Assembly: GCF_029953635.1 (NCBI RefSeq)
Contig: NZ_CP124543.1
Location: 3,823,455 to 3,887,454, forward strand
Length of the DNA: 64,000 bases
Direction of reading: 5' to 3'
Source: Halotia branconii CENA392
GTDB lineage: Bacteria; Cyanobacteriota; Cyanobacteriia; Cyanobacteriales; Nostocaceae
Below the pieces are notes generated by a model that saw only the letters and a list, made by a program, of their open reading frames with translations, did no database searches and had not been told where the DNA came from. Positions 7,026-16,367 of this stretch are shown here, piece by piece. Position 1 is the first letter of the stretch. Each line of letters starts with the position of its first letter. The translations under genes were made by a program, and so were the position numbers.

Positions 7026-9362
7026 CTACAGAGCGATCGCATAAGTTAGTGGCAAAGTTACAGTAAATGTTGTACCCAAACCCACTTCGCTTTCAACGCT
7101 AATTTGACCACCATGTAGTTCAACGGCGCTTTTAACAATTGTTAATCCTATACCGTTGCCAGCAATTGTTTCTGTGTTACTACATCTAAAAAAAGATGTA
7201 AAGAGTTTTGCTTGATCTGCTTGAGGAATGCCAATTCCTTGGTCTTGGATGCGGAATAGGGCATTTTGATGGTCGCACGTTAATTCAAATTGGATATTGC
7301 CGCCTTCAGGTGAATATTTAATAGCGTTGGAAAGTAAATTAGTCAGAATGTGGCGTAGGAGTTTTTCATCCATTAGGGGCAAGTCTTGGATTTTTGAAGC
7401 ATAAAAACACCGTTCTACAAAATTAATATGATAGCGATCGCCCGCGTTAAATTGCTGTTCTTCAACTATTTGTAAACAGAAGTCTATCAAATTTAAGGGT
7501 ACAGGCTCGAATTTGAGTTTTCCTGCTTCTGCTTTACCGATAACTAAAATGTCTTCGACTACTTGATTAAGATGTGTAACGGCTGATTTTATTTGATGAA
7601 AATATCTTTCTTTTTTCTCTTCAGTTAATTCTTTATCATATTTTTTTAACAATTCACAAGATAATAGAATACTAGTTAAAGGTGTACGAAATTCATGAGA
7701 AGCAATAGAAATAAATCGGGATTTGAGTTCACTAGTTTCTGTTTCTTTTTCCAGCGCTAAACGTGTTTCTTCTGCTTGTTTGCGCTCGGTGATATCTTGA
7801 GCAATACCTACTCGACGATAAACTTCTCCAAAGTTATTTTTGACTAAAAAGCTGCGTTCCCAAATCCAACGCACTGAATTATTCGGCTGGATAATACGAT
7901 ATTCATGACCATAAACGCTGTTATGGTTGTTCTCTATGGTGGTCAGTACGCATTCTCTATCTTCTAAATGAACCGCATCTATCCAAGAGTTAGGATTGCT
8001 ATATAAACTTTCGCAACTACGACCCCATACTTGTTCATAAACTGGACTGATGTAAATGATTTCGTTACTGAAAATATCTTTGAGCCAAAATACCTCTTGG
8101 ATGTTTTCTGCTAATTGGCGAAACTTTTGTTCGCTTTGACATAGCATTTCTTGCACTACCAATTTTGAGGTAAGTTCCATCTGTAACTGGATGTTGCTGG
8201 TTTTGAGTTCATTTTCTTGTTGAGTCAAAGTTAAGACCATTTGACTTAGAGATTGAGATAACTTAGCGATTTCGTCTGTGCCTTTGAGTATGGGAATTTT
8301 AATTAGTTTGTTTCCAGAACGAATGCCGTTAGCAGCTGTGGCGATCGCTAGCATAGGATTAGTAATTGCTGATGCAACTAACCAACCCAAAATTGCAAAT
8401 ATTAAACCCAAAGTCATATTCCAAATAAATATTTGCTGTTGCAATCGACGTACAGGCGCAAAGGCATTATCAGTTTTTTGCCGTACCAGCACCACCCACC
8501 CTAAGCCAGGATAATTACGATAACCAACGCTTTGAGTAAAGCCAGTTAAATAAGTTTTACCATCAGGCCAAGTTTCAATTAGATAATTTTTATCACCTTT
8601 TTTGGCTGCTTGTAGACTCTTTAAAGATTGTAAGTTTGTAGCCTGAAATCCAGGTGGTGATAATAACAAATCACCATTTTGTCTAAAAATAAATATTTCC
8701 GTTTTATGCCTTTCTTGGGAATTTAATAATGATTTTTGAACTTCTCTAGACCATGACCAACTCAGATGAGTCCCTAATACACCGTGTACATTTCCTTGAA
8801 GATCTTTCACAGGTATTGCCAAATCTACAAAACGTAAAGGTTCGTCTGTTGAGTTGGGCAGCAATTTGGCAAGTTTCACCGCATCATGCACATCTCCCAC
8901 ATAAGGAGTTTTTTGCCCTTTGATGAACCAAGGTCGTTGAGAAATATCTTTACCTTCTAGTAATTTTCCTGTGCTGGCAATAACGATACCTCGATTATTG
9001 GTCAAGCCGATCCAAGCATAGTTAGTATAAGTACTTTGTAGTTTTTCTAAAAGGGCGCGCTGCTGGAATACAGAAGAGTTAGGATTGCTGAAAATATCCA
9101 GTGTGCTAATAATTTTAATATCGCGATAACGCTCAAACATTCCCCTATCTAACTTGTCAGTCATTTGATAAGCTAGTTCTGCCAGCGATCGCCCGACATC
9201 CACCTTGACTTGTTCGCTGGCGGTGTATCCAACAATTAAACTGGCAAATATTGACAACAAAAAGGCAATCCCACCAATTGCCATTCCTAGGCTGGTTTTA
9301 AGGCTATTGTGAGGATTGAGCTTAGTAGGTAAACGACCTAACAGCTTAAGTATGATCACCAC
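7026..9362 (-). CDS. Membrane sensor histidine kinase (dCache-HAMP-PAS-HisKA-HATPase)
   Basis: This encodes 778 residues from a GTG start. A transmembrane segment lies at about 27-48, then an extracytoplasmic Cache-like sensor (GLTNNRGIVIASTGKLLEGK, QRPWF, GVLGTHLSW) to about 300, a second transmembrane segment near 310-332, a HAMP linker, and a PAS domain near 412-530 ending in GIAQDITERK. The kinase core has the phosphorylated His in SHEFRTPLTS near residue 556, an N box (NLLSNAIKYSPEGG), and G boxes DQGIGIP and GNGIGLTIV. It should sense a small extracellular ligand and phosphorylate an unlinked response regulator, since none is adjacent. Signal unknown. Confidence 0.9.
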   Translation of the reverse strand: MVIILKLLGRLPTKLNPHNSLKTSLGMAIGGIAFLLSIFASLIVGYTASEQVKVDVGRSLAELAYQMTDKLDRGMFERYRDIKIISTLDIFSNPNSSVFQQRALLEKLQSTYTNYAWIGLTNNRGIVIASTGKLLEGKDISQRPWFIKGQKTPYVGDVHDAVKLAKLLPNSTDEPLRFVDLAIPVKDLQGNVHGVLGTHLSWSWSREVQKSLLNSQERHKTEIFIFRQNGDLLLSPPGFQATNLQSLKSLQAAKKGDKNYLIETWPDGKTYLTGFTQSVGYRNYPGLGWVVLVRQKTDNAFAPVRRLQQQIFIWNMTLGLIFAILGWLVASAITNPMLAIATAANGIRSGNKLIKIPILKGTDEIAKLSQSLSQMVLTLTQQENELKTSNIQLQMELTSKLVVQEMLCQSEQKFRQLAENIQEVFWLKDIFSNEIIYISPVYEQVWGRSCESLYSNPNSWIDAVHLEDRECVLTTIENNHNSVYGHEYRIIQPNNSVRWIWERSFLVKNNFGEVYRRVGIAQDITERKQAEETRLALEKETETSELKSRFISIASHEFRTPLTSILLSCELLKKYDKELTEEKKERYFHQIKSAVTHLNQVVEDILVIGKAEAGKLKFEPVPLNLIDFCLQIVEEQQFNAGDRYHINFVERCFYASKIQDLPLMDEKLLRHILTNLLSNAIKYSPEGGNIQFELTCDHQNALFRIQDQGIGIPQADQAKLFTSFFRCSNTETIAGNGIGLTIVKSAVELHGGQISVESEVGLGTTFTVTLPLTYAIAL

Positions 9363-9443
9363 AACAGAAGTTCCTAATTTATCACTGTTTTAATTTAAAC
9401 TATCAAGCAGGTAGATTGTTATTTATACTAAATTAATTTATTA

Positions 9444-9540
9444 ATGGGCATGGGGTATTGGGCATTGGGCATGGGGCATGGGGCATGGGGCATGGGAAGA
9501 AGGCAGCACTTCGACTACGCTCAACTGCCGCGTAGTCGAA
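9444..9540. repeat. Heptamer tandem repeat and adjoining hairpin
   Basis: From 9444 to about 9497 the sequence is built of GGGGCAT/GGGCATT-type heptamers. This is followed by a hairpin with perfect 11-base arms, TTCGACTACGC (9510-9520) and GCGTAGTCGAA (9530-9540). The hairpin belongs to the family containing CTTCGACTACGCTCA that recurs near 33360, 44110, 49265, 53705 and 58160. It occupies the divergent gap between the sensor kinase and the gene at 9618. Confidence 0.8.
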
Positions 9541-9617
9541 ACTCAACAACCGAGGTAGAGGGGAATATTTTGTAAAGCGGTTGACCTCTAACCATTTTGG
9601 TATCAAACCACTAAACA

Positions 9618-10778
9618 ATGATAAAAGCACAACTTCAATCTGCTATCCGCCAGTTTCAGTCTTGGTTTTTCCAGGCTAAAAACACTAATCCCGATAATGT
9701 CCTTAATCAACCCCCTAAAGAAATTATTGCGGAATTTGCTCAGAAACTGTATCAGCTTCCTCAGCCGCTAAAATATCGCACTACTGTTCAAGAAGCTTTA
9801 AATGTAGCGATCGCAGATTGGCAACAAAATCCTCAAGCTGCTAATAGTCTGGTGATTTTAGGTTCTCCGGTGGAGGCGATCGCGCAAATTGTCCAGTCAA
9901 GTTTGACAGCAGATTTGCTTGGCAATTTACAGGTGATCAATCCCCTCACACAATGGCAGCGATCAACCGATCCCTCAGCGCTGCAAACAGTTATTAGCAA
10001 TGCTCTTGCTAGTCAACTAAAATCCCCCCAGTCTGTCAATTCCCAACTCAGCGAACGGCAAACCTTGATTGTGATTCCTTGTCTGGCACAATGCTTTCTG
10101 CGATGTATCCAAGGTTGGGAAGGAATCGAGTTTCTACAAAATGCTGTTATTCAGGATCAATCTCGATTCTGGTTGATTGGTTGTAATTATTGGGCTTGGA
10201 CATTTCTGAACCAAGTTTGTCAAGTAAGTGCCTATTTAGAGCAAGTTCAGCCTTTACCAGAGTTAGCAGGAGATGAACTTCAGGAGTGGTTAAAACCTGT
10301 TACTACAGAATTTAAGCCCCAAGAAGGTGTTGAGCTGGCTTACTGGAAATCTCTTGCCAATTTTGCCTCTGGGTTAAGCAGTGTAGCAGCCAATCTTTGG
10401 CTACAAGCACTGAGGATTCGTGCTGCTGACACACCTGATGCTGTTTCTGAAGCCAAGCCTGGGCTGATAGATCATGATGTAAATCTAGAAGTTACTGCTA
10501 ACCTTCTACAGACAAACCCAATTTTGCCGATTATGCCTGATTTGATTACCTTTGATCGTTACTTGCTACATTCTTTATTGCTTCACGGTCAGATGACTAG
10601 ACCTCATCTAGCTTTGAGTTTAGGCGAAAATGAACAAATTGTGCGATCGCGTGTACAAACACTTCAACGTGCAGGAGTAATAGTCCAACAGCAAGAGCAA
10701 TTAAGTCTCAATCCTGCTTACTATCCCACACTCAAAATAGAGTTGAGTAACAACAATTTTTCGGTTGGAGACAAATAA
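9618..10778 (+). CDS. Uncharacterised protein with C-terminal winged helix, upstream of mscS
   Basis: This encodes 386 residues. I do not recognise a named family. The C-terminal 65 residues (DRYLLHSLLLHGQMTRPHLA, then LQRAGVIVQQQEQLSLNP) look like a winged-helix domain. The middle has AAA-like features without a Walker A motif: SLVILGSPVEAIAQIV, RQTLIVIPCLAQCFLR in a Walker B-like place, RFWLIGCNYWAWTFLNQV in a sensor-like place, then LPELAGDELQEWL. That suggests a degenerate NTPase. There is no signal peptide or clear membrane span. It ends two bases before mscS, so the pair is an operon and this protein may regulate or assist the channel. Confidence 0.6.
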   Translation: MIKAQLQSAIRQFQSWFFQAKNTNPDNVLNQPPKEIIAEFAQKLYQLPQPLKYRTTVQEALNVAIADWQQNPQAANSLVILGSPVEAIAQIVQSSLTADLLGNLQVINPLTQWQRSTDPSALQTVISNALASQLKSPQSVNSQLSERQTLIVIPCLAQCFLRCIQGWEGIEFLQNAVIQDQSRFWLIGCNYWAWTFLNQVCQVSAYLEQVQPLPELAGDELQEWLKPVTTEFKPQEGVELAYWKSLANFASGLSSVAANLWLQALRIRAADTPDAVSEAKPGLIDHDVNLEVTANLLQTNPILPIMPDLITFDRYLLHSLLLHGQMTRPHLALSLGENEQIVRSRVQTLQRAGVIVQQQEQLSLNPAYYPTLKIELSNNNFSVGDK

Positions 10779-10780
10779 TC

Positions 10781-11671
10781 ATGCTTTTGCCTTGGTTGTT
10801 TACTGAAAGTTCTACTTTTATTGTTAAGACTAGACTGTTTGCTCAATTGATTAATAATAATGGCGCAATCGAAAAACTCCTGACTGACATCACAGTTAAA
10901 AAGATTATTAAAGCCCTAATTAGTATTTTCGTTGCCTACGGAATCTCAGTCACAAATCAGTCTTTGATTAATTGGCTATCTGAGCGAGTACCGCGACGCT
11001 TTCGATTACTAATTAAACAATCAGTACCTTTTTGGAAAGGTCTAATTTTAATTGTCACTACAGTTTACCTGCTTAACTTATTTCTCAATCTGTCTCAAAA
11101 TAATTTTTTGGCACTTACGGGTACTCTGGCTGTAGCCTTGGGATTTGCCTTTAAAGACTATGTGAGTTCCATCATTGCTGGGATTGTGACTTTATTTGAA
11201 GCACCGTATCGGGTAGGCGATCGCATCCGCATTGGTGAAAACTATGGCGAAGTTATCGGTTACGGGTTACGTGGACTAAGGCTACAAACCCCTGACGATA
11301 ATACCGTCACTATTCCCCATAATAAAACTTGGACTGATGCCATCTCTAATGCCAATAGTGGGCAACTAGAAGCACAAGTAGTTACGGAATTTTACTTAGA
11401 TCATGAAGTTGATGTAGAGCAGGTAATCAGAATTTTATATCAAGCAGCTTACAGTAGTCGGTACACACAGTTAAAGCTGCCCGTTGCTGTGGTTATGGAA
11501 GAACTACCTTCGAGTACTCACTTTAAACTCAAGTCTTATCCAATGGATGCTAGAGACGAGTTTGTTTATAAAACAGATTTGATCCGACGGGCTAAACAAG
11601 TGTTTGCCAAATATGGACTTTCCTATCCCCAATTGAGCCAAGAATCTCCTCAAATTTTGGCTAAATCATAA
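10781..11671 (+). CDS. MscS-family mechanosensitive ion channel
   Basis: This encodes 296 residues. Transmembrane segments lie near residues 38-58, 82-104 and 108-135, followed by the MscS beta domain: LTGTLAVALGFAFKDYVSSI (pore helix), GIVTLFEAPYRVGDRIRIGE, and VTIPHNKTWTDAISN. Such channels open under hypo-osmotic membrane tension and release solutes. The signature GDRIRIG and the N in IPHNK are present. The C-terminal alpha/beta domain is short, as in small cyanobacterial MscS proteins. It is co-transcribed with the winged-helix protein directly upstream. Confidence 0.88.
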   Translation: MLLPWLFTESSTFIVKTRLFAQLINNNGAIEKLLTDITVKKIIKALISIFVAYGISVTNQSLINWLSERVPRRFRLLIKQSVPFWKGLILIVTTVYLLNLFLNLSQNNFLALTGTLAVALGFAFKDYVSSIIAGIVTLFEAPYRVGDRIRIGENYGEVIGYGLRGLRLQTPDDNTVTIPHNKTWTDAISNANSGQLEAQVVTEFYLDHEVDVEQVIRILYQAAYSSRYTQLKLPVAVVMEELPSSTHFKLKSYPMDARDEFVYKTDLIRRAKQVFAKYGLSYPQLSQESPQILAKS

Positions 11672-11889
11672 TTAACTAACAAAAAATGATCGTGATTGCT
11701 AGGTAGTTGAGGACACAAACTAATTATAAAAAGCACTTCTTTGAATAATTCTGACACTAGCAAGAATACACAAGAGCCAAAATCTGGTAGATTATCTCGG
11801 AACGCATGGTCAAGAATTTGTGCTTGCAGATTGTACCTAGCGAGTCTTCAAATTTTTGAGTAATTTGCCATCTACTAACTTGTAAAACC

Positions 11890-12639
11890 ATGAAACCATT
11901 TCTTTTTGTTACTGATCTAGATCACACTTTTGTAGGTAACGACCAAGCTTTAGTAGAACTGAGCCAACTTTTGAGTCAACATCGCCAAGATTATGGGACT
12001 AAAATTGTCTATGCTACAGGGCGATCGCCTGTTCTTTACAAAGAACTCCAAGTAGAAAGAAATCTCATCCAACCAGATGCTCTGGTTCTTTCTGTAGGTA
12101 CAGAGATTTATCTTGATGGTACTGAGACTCCCGATTTTGGTTGGTCAGAAATTCTCTCACCTGGATGGGATAGGGAAAAAGTACTATCCATCACTCAGTG
12201 TTTTCCTGAGTTGGCTTTGCAACCAGATTCAGAGCAGCGTCCTTTTAAAGTAAGTTGTTTTCTGCATCAAGAAGTTGCAGCAGATGTTTTGCCACAGCTA
12301 GAGTCAGAACTGCAAAAATGTGAATTAAATATAAAGTTAATTTATAGTAGCGGTATTGACCTTGACATTGTGCCACTTACCAGCGATAAAGGTCAGGCAA
12401 TGCAGTTTTTACGTCAAAAGTGGAAATTTGCAGCAGAACGGACAGTTGTCTGCGGTGATTCAGGTAATGATATTGCTTTATTTGCTGTAGGCAACGAAAA
12501 AGGAATCATAGTCGGGAATGCACGCAAAGAGTTACTCCAGTGGCACAACGAGTATCCCGCTGACCATCGTTACCTAGCACAAGGTTCTTGTGCAGGTGGC
12601 ATTCTTGAAGGCTTAAAACATTTTGGTTTCTTAGAATGA
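11890..12639 (+). CDS. spp: Sucrose-phosphate phosphatase
   Basis: This encodes 249 residues, the length of single-domain cyanobacterial SPP. The HAD motif I is [12 protein letters not shown] near residues 7-18 with the nucleophile Asp9 and acid Asp11. Motif II is YATGRSP, the Lys of motif III lies in [11 protein letters not shown], and motif IV is [13 protein letters not shown]. The enzyme removes phosphate from sucrose-6-phosphate, the last step of sucrose synthesis, used in cyanobacteria as osmolyte and carbon carrier. No sucrose-phosphate synthase is adjacent. Its stop overlaps the ruvA start by 4 bases. Confidence 0.9.
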   Translation: MKPFLFVTDLDHTFVGNDQALVELSQLLSQHRQDYGTKIVYATGRSPVLYKELQVERNLIQPDALVLSVGTEIYLDGTETPDFGWSEILSPGWDREKVLSITQCFPELALQPDSEQRPFKVSCFLHQEVAADVLPQLESELQKCELNIKLIYSSGIDLDIVPLTSDKGQAMQFLRQKWKFAAERTVVCGDSGNDIALFAVGNEKGIIVGNARKELLQWHNEYPADHRYLAQGSCAGGILEGLKHFGFLE

Positions 12640-13274
12640 TTAGCTATCTCAAAGGAATCGTCGCTGGTATTCAAACAATTAGCGGTAATCGCGTTGTTTT
12701 GACTTTAGAAGTGAATGGCTTAGGGTATGATTTGCAAATTCCTCAACGCCTAGCACAGCAATTGCCAGACTCAGGAGGAGTGATTCAGATTTTTACCCAT
12801 TTGCAAATTCGGGAAGAAGTACCGTTTATGTACGGCTTTGCCTCCCCAGCAGAACGTGATTTATTCCGTCATTTACTGACTGTTAGCGGTATTGGTGCGT
12901 CTTTAGCGATCGCTTTGCTGGACACTTTGGAATTACCAGATTTAGTCCAAGCAATTATCGCCGCTAACACGCAAATCTTAATTCAAGCCCCTGGTGTCGG
13001 CAAAAAAACCGCAGAACGCATTTGTCTAGAACTCAAAAGCAAATTAGTCGAGTGGCGCAAATCAGCAGGCTTCTTCGTCGCCACAGGCGGCCCAGCACCA
13101 GGGATTCTTGAAGAAGTGCAAATGACTCTCTTTGCCTTGGGATATACTGCCCATGAAGTCAGTCACGCCCTTCATGTCGTCAGCGAAGACATTGGTCTAC
13201 CCAAAGACGCTTATGTGGAAGACTGGATCAAACAAGCGATCGCTCATCTAAGCAGCAGCGAACAAGTTAGTTAG
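12636..13274 (+). CDS. ruvA: Holliday junction branch migration protein RuvA
   Basis: This encodes 212 residues. An N-terminal OB domain ([31 protein letters not shown]) is followed by two helix-hairpin-helix motifs ([17 protein letters not shown] and [20 protein letters not shown]) and a C-terminal domain ([15 protein letters not shown]) that contacts RuvB. The family tetramer binds the four-way junction. It overlaps spp by an ATGA junction, so the two are translationally coupled although functionally unrelated. Confidence 0.95.
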   Translation: MISYLKGIVAGIQTISGNRVVLTLEVNGLGYDLQIPQRLAQQLPDSGGVIQIFTHLQIREEVPFMYGFASPAERDLFRHLLTVSGIGASLAIALLDTLELPDLVQAIIAANTQILIQAPGVGKKTAERICLELKSKLVEWRKSAGFFVATGGPAPGILEEVQMTLFALGYTAHEVSHALHVVSEDIGLPKDAYVEDWIKQAIAHLSSSEQVS

Positions 13275-13290
13275 TCAAGGTGCATTCCCC

Positions 13291-13311
13291 ATGCCCTATG
13301 CCCTATGCCCT
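13291..13311 (+). repeat. Heptamer repeat supplying the bioF start
   Basis: Three copies of ATGCCCT lie in tandem at 13291, 13298 and 13305. Each starts with ATG, and because the period is seven they fall in three different frames; only the third is in frame with bioF. The unit is the complement of the AGGGCAT heptamers found elsewhere in the window. Confidence 0.85.
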
Positions 13312-14471
13312 ATGATTGGATAGCAGAATCTCTTACAACCATTCACCGAGCAGATTGGTATCGCTCAGTACAAACAATCCACGGTCGCCCTGGTGCTACT
13401 GTGCTTTTGGCTGGGCAAGAGGTGATTAACTTTGCCAGTAACGATTATTTGGGATTGGCTGGAGATGAACGCTTAATGACTGCGGCAATTGCTGCCATTC
13501 AAAAATTTGGGACTGGTAGTACTGGTTCTCGATTACTTAGTGGACATCGTGAATTACATCGGGAATTAGAGCAGGCGATCGCATATCTAAAACAAACAGA
13601 AGATGCAGTAATATTTAGTTCTGGGTATCTAGCAAATTTAGGTGCAATTACTGCTTTAGTAGGTAAGCGCGATTTAATTTTATCCGACCAGTACAATCAT
13701 TCAAGTCTCAAAAATGGGGCGATTCTCAGCGGTGCAACGGTAATTGAATATCCACACTGTGATGTTGCAGCACTAAAAACCCAATTAATTCAACAGCGGC
13801 AAAACTACCGACGCTGTTTGATAATTACTGATAGTGTCTTCAGCATGGATGGTGATTTATGTCCCTTACCAGCACTTTTAGCTCTAGCTGATGAGTTTAG
13901 CTGTATGCTGCTAGTCGATGAAGCTCATGCCACTGGGGTACTAGGAAAAACTGGCGCTGGATGCGTCGAACATTTTGGATGTACAGGTAGGCAATTAATT
14001 CAAATTGGCACTTTAAGTAAAGCCTTGGGTAGCTTAGGCGGATACGTTGCCGGAAGTGCTACTTTAATTGACTTTTTACGGAATCGCGCCCCTAGTTGGA
14101 TTTATACCACTGCACTTTCACCCGCAGACACAGCAGCAGCCTTAGCAGCAATTAAAACATTGCAGCAAGAACCACAACGCCTAAACCAATTGTGGCGGAA
14201 TATAGATTATTTAAAAAATTTAATACACGAACAGCTACCTAATTTAAAATTGTTACCTTCAGAATCACCTATATTATGTCTTCAATTGCCAAGTGCTGCT
14301 GCGGCACTCAATGCTGCTAAACAACTCAAAAATCATGGCATTTTTGCCCCAGCAATTCGTCCGCCCACAGTACCCATAAGTCGGATTAGAATTTCTGTAA
14401 TGGCAACTCATCAACCAACGCATATTGAGAAATTAGTAGCAGCATTAAATAACATTAATAAAAAATTATAA
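13305..14471 (+). CDS. bioF: 8-amino-7-oxononanoate synthase
   Basis: This encodes 388 residues. It belongs to the alpha-oxoamine synthase family: [18 protein letters not shown] at the front, [33 protein letters not shown], and the PLP lysine in [14 protein letters not shown] (Lys239). The enzyme joins pimeloyl-ACP and alanine in biotin synthesis. 2-amino-3-ketobutyrate CoA ligase is a close relative, but the length and motifs favour BioF. The first codons MPY come from a heptamer repeat, so the start could shift with repeat number; the mature fold begins a few residues later. It stands alone without other bio genes. Confidence 0.88.
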   Translation: MPYDWIAESLTTIHRADWYRSVQTIHGRPGATVLLAGQEVINFASNDYLGLAGDERLMTAAIAAIQKFGTGSTGSRLLSGHRELHRELEQAIAYLKQTEDAVIFSSGYLANLGAITALVGKRDLILSDQYNHSSLKNGAILSGATVIEYPHCDVAALKTQLIQQRQNYRRCLIITDSVFSMDGDLCPLPALLALADEFSCMLLVDEAHATGVLGKTGAGCVEHFGCTGRQLIQIGTLSKALGSLGGYVAGSATLIDFLRNRAPSWIYTTALSPADTAAALAAIKTLQQEPQRLNQLWRNIDYLKNLIHEQLPNLKLLPSESPILCLQLPSAAAALNAAKQLKNHGIFAPAIRPPTVPISRIRISVMATHQPTHIEKLVAALNNINKKL

Positions 14472-14507
14472 ATCACTTTTATATCAAAATTAACAGGAAA
14501 ATTAACA

Positions 14508-15167
14508 ATGGTAAGCAGCCTTAAAGAACTAATTGATGAGCCAGAATTGGGACATGCTGAAGATCCAGAGGAAAGGTTCATCAGCAGTGGCGTAAGTTGG
14601 GATAGCTATGAATCATTACTAGCCAAGCTAAAAGACAACTTTCATTATCGTGTTACTTATTTAGATGGAATATTAGAGATAGTGTCGCCATCAATCAGGC
14701 ATGAAAAAATCAAAACGAATTTAGGGATGTTGTTAGAACGTTTCTTTTACAGCAAACGCATTCGTTTTGTACCTATGGGAAGTTTCACTTTTAAAAACAA
14801 AGCAAAAAAAGCAGGTGCGGAACCAGATGAATGTTACTGCCTAGGTGAAGAAAAAAACGTATCAGACTTAGCGATAGAAGTAGTTGTCACCAGCGGTAAT
14901 ATTAATAAACTGGAAATCTACCGAAGATTAGGAGTTGCAGAAGTTTGGTTTTGGGAGAGAAACCAATTTAAGTTATACCATCTGCGAGAAAGTTCTCAGA
15001 AAGAACAAGCCACAGTTTACTCTGATACCTATGGATATGAGCAAATAGCAACAAGTGAAATACTGCCAGAATTGGATATTTCTTTGTTAGAGCAATGCAT
15101 TTCAATTTCAGATTCAATTCAAGCTGTTGATGAATTTGGACAGGGACTAAAAACGGTCATTAATTAA
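14508..15167 (+). CDS. Uma2-family putative endonuclease (DUF820)
   Basis: This encodes 219 residues, a second Uma2 member and distinct from the one at 5248. The motifs are YLDGILEIVSPSIRHEKIKT, GAEPDECYCLGEEK (catalytic-type Asp), DLAIEVVVTSGNINKLEIY and RRLGVAEVWFW. The ATG is preceded by AGGA at 14493-14496. Function of the family is not established. It lies 36 bases after bioF and may share its transcript. Confidence 0.82.
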   Translation: MVSSLKELIDEPELGHAEDPEERFISSGVSWDSYESLLAKLKDNFHYRVTYLDGILEIVSPSIRHEKIKTNLGMLLERFFYSKRIRFVPMGSFTFKNKAKKAGAEPDECYCLGEEKNVSDLAIEVVVTSGNINKLEIYRRLGVAEVWFWERNQFKLYHLRESSQKEQATVYSDTYGYEQIATSEILPELDISLLEQCISISDSIQAVDEFGQGLKTVIN

Positions 15168-15187
15168 AACAGAATGGTCACAACCGC

Positions 15188-15637
15188 TTAAGAATTACTT
15201 ATTGAGTTACCTAAAACTTGTTGTTTAAGTAATTCAATTTCTTGAGCTAATTCTTGGCGAGTTGAAGACTTTATAAGATAACGAAAAATAAACCAACTTA
15301 CATAACCAAGTCCAATCACCTCAAAAATTGGTGCTAGTAATGGAATATCATTGATTGCATCTACCATTGCTAACAATACCTTGCCTGTCACAATTGCCGC
15401 CACAATCAAAACGACAGTAATTAAAGGCTGTTTATATTTTTGAAAAAATCTACTAAAATATTTGGGCAATTGCGTTATAGATTCAGCAGTCTTTGTGCTA
15501 ATTTGCCGCCATTGAGATTTAGGTTCTTTAGCTGGTGGTAACTTAGGCAAGTTTTCATTTTCTGCACTTTGGAGTGCTAGCATACCTTCTTGCGACATAG
15601 CATTTGCTGATTCGAGTCGCTGTTGTTCAGTTTCCAT
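15188..15637 (-). CDS. CAAD-domain membrane protein
   Basis: This encodes 149 residues. A polar N-terminus of about 70 residues precedes two hydrophobic segments, PLITVVLIVAAIVTGKVLLA and IPLLAPIFEVIGLGYVSWFI, joined by a short turn, and a C-terminal amphipathic helix rich in charge (ELAQEIELLKQQV). That is the cyanobacterial aminoacyl-tRNA synthetase appended domain, also present in thylakoid CURT1-type proteins, here as a stand-alone protein. It probably sits in the thylakoid membrane and may shape or anchor it. Convergent with the Uma2 gene. Confidence 0.82.
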   Translation of the reverse strand: METEQQRLESANAMSQEGMLALQSAENENLPKLPPAKEPKSQWRQISTKTAESITQLPKYFSRFFQKYKQPLITVVLIVAAIVTGKVLLAMVDAINDIPLLAPIFEVIGLGYVSWFIFRYLIKSSTRQELAQEIELLKQQVLGNSISNS

Positions 15638-15738
15638 AATTTTTCTTTTTTAGCGATAACAGCAGTTTTAATAAGGGGTTAGGAACTAGGGGTTAGGGAT
15701 TAGAGTGGTGTATTTCGTTCATCAAAAAACTGTTATGT

Positions 15739-15775
15739 TATAGATTTTAGATTAAGTACTAATCTAAAATCTATA
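15739..15775 (-). terminator. Perfect 16-bp AT-rich hairpin after the BON lipoprotein gene
   Basis: TATAGATTTTAGATTA (15739-15754) pairs perfectly with 15760-15775 across a 5-base loop. It lies 19 bases past the stop of the BON gene on the reverse strand and may terminate its transcript. No immediate U-run follows, so processing or a dispersed-repeat origin is also possible. Heptamer-like GGGTTAGG repeats lie beside it at 15672-15702. Confidence 0.5.
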
Positions 15776-15793
15776 AATTACCTATTCACTAAT

Positions 15794-16252
15794 TTAGCTT
15801 TGTGGCGGAGCAACTATTGCTTTAACAACTACATTAGTGACACCTTTGATTTCCTTTGATAAAGGTTCAATTTTAGATAACTGATCCTGATTTTTAACAG
15901 TACCTGCTACAGTAACAGTACCATCTTTTGCAGCCTCAACTGTTAGTTGACCACCAGGAATATTAGCCTCCAACTTAGAGCGTACTTCACTTGCTAAGTC
16001 ACCTACGGCTCTATCTGCGTCACCCCCAGTTACATTATTGCGTCCTTCACGAGCGCGAATATCAGCATTAAGTTGTCTTCTACGAAGTTCACTCTGAGCA
16101 TCTTCTTTAGCAGCTTGTGTTGTTTCCACAGATGGAGCCTCTGGGGTTTCACCTGGAGCAGGGGCTTCTACGCTTGTTTTGGCAGGATTTTGACAAGCAA
16201 CTGCGCCAAAAAGTAAAAAACCACTAATTAAGAAGGGAGTTAGCTTTTTCAT
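15794..16252 (-). CDS. BON-domain lipoprotein
   Basis: This encodes 152 residues. The N-terminus MKKLTPFLISGFLLFGAVAC is a lipoprotein signal with the acylated Cys at residue 20 (AVAC is a loose lipobox). A Pro/Glu-rich linker follows, then one BON domain at about 85-150: LASEVRSKLEANIPGGQLTV, GTVTVAGTVKNQDQ and GVTNVVVKAI. BON domains bind phospholipid or act in envelope stress proteins such as OsmY. It is likely periplasmic and membrane-anchored. It shares strand and neighbourhood with the YflT-type protein upstream. Confidence 0.85.
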   Translation of the reverse strand: MKKLTPFLISGFLLFGAVACQNPAKTSVEAPAPGETPEAPSVETTQAAKEDAQSELRRRQLNADIRAREGRNNVTGGDADRAVGDLASEVRSKLEANIPGGQLTVEAAKDGTVTVAGTVKNQDQLSKIEPLSKEIKGVTNVVVKAIVAPPQS

Positions 16253-16367
16253 TTGTTTAATTCTTGATCGAAGCGTGAAAATTGTGAAAGTCTTTGCTAT
16301 TTATTAAGAGCGACCAGGAGCAAGTTTCTTTGTTGCTCCTAGAAGAATCAATCAAAATTAACTTGGG

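Noticed and set aside
8278..8514. Small plus-strand frame inside the sensor kinase
   Set aside because: Shadow of the kinase gene on the opposite strand, with no independent evidence.
9433..9630. Small reverse-strand protein next to the sensor kinase
   Set aside because: Its C-terminus (PCPMPHAPCPMPNTPCP) is a translation of the heptamer array and it has no start signal.
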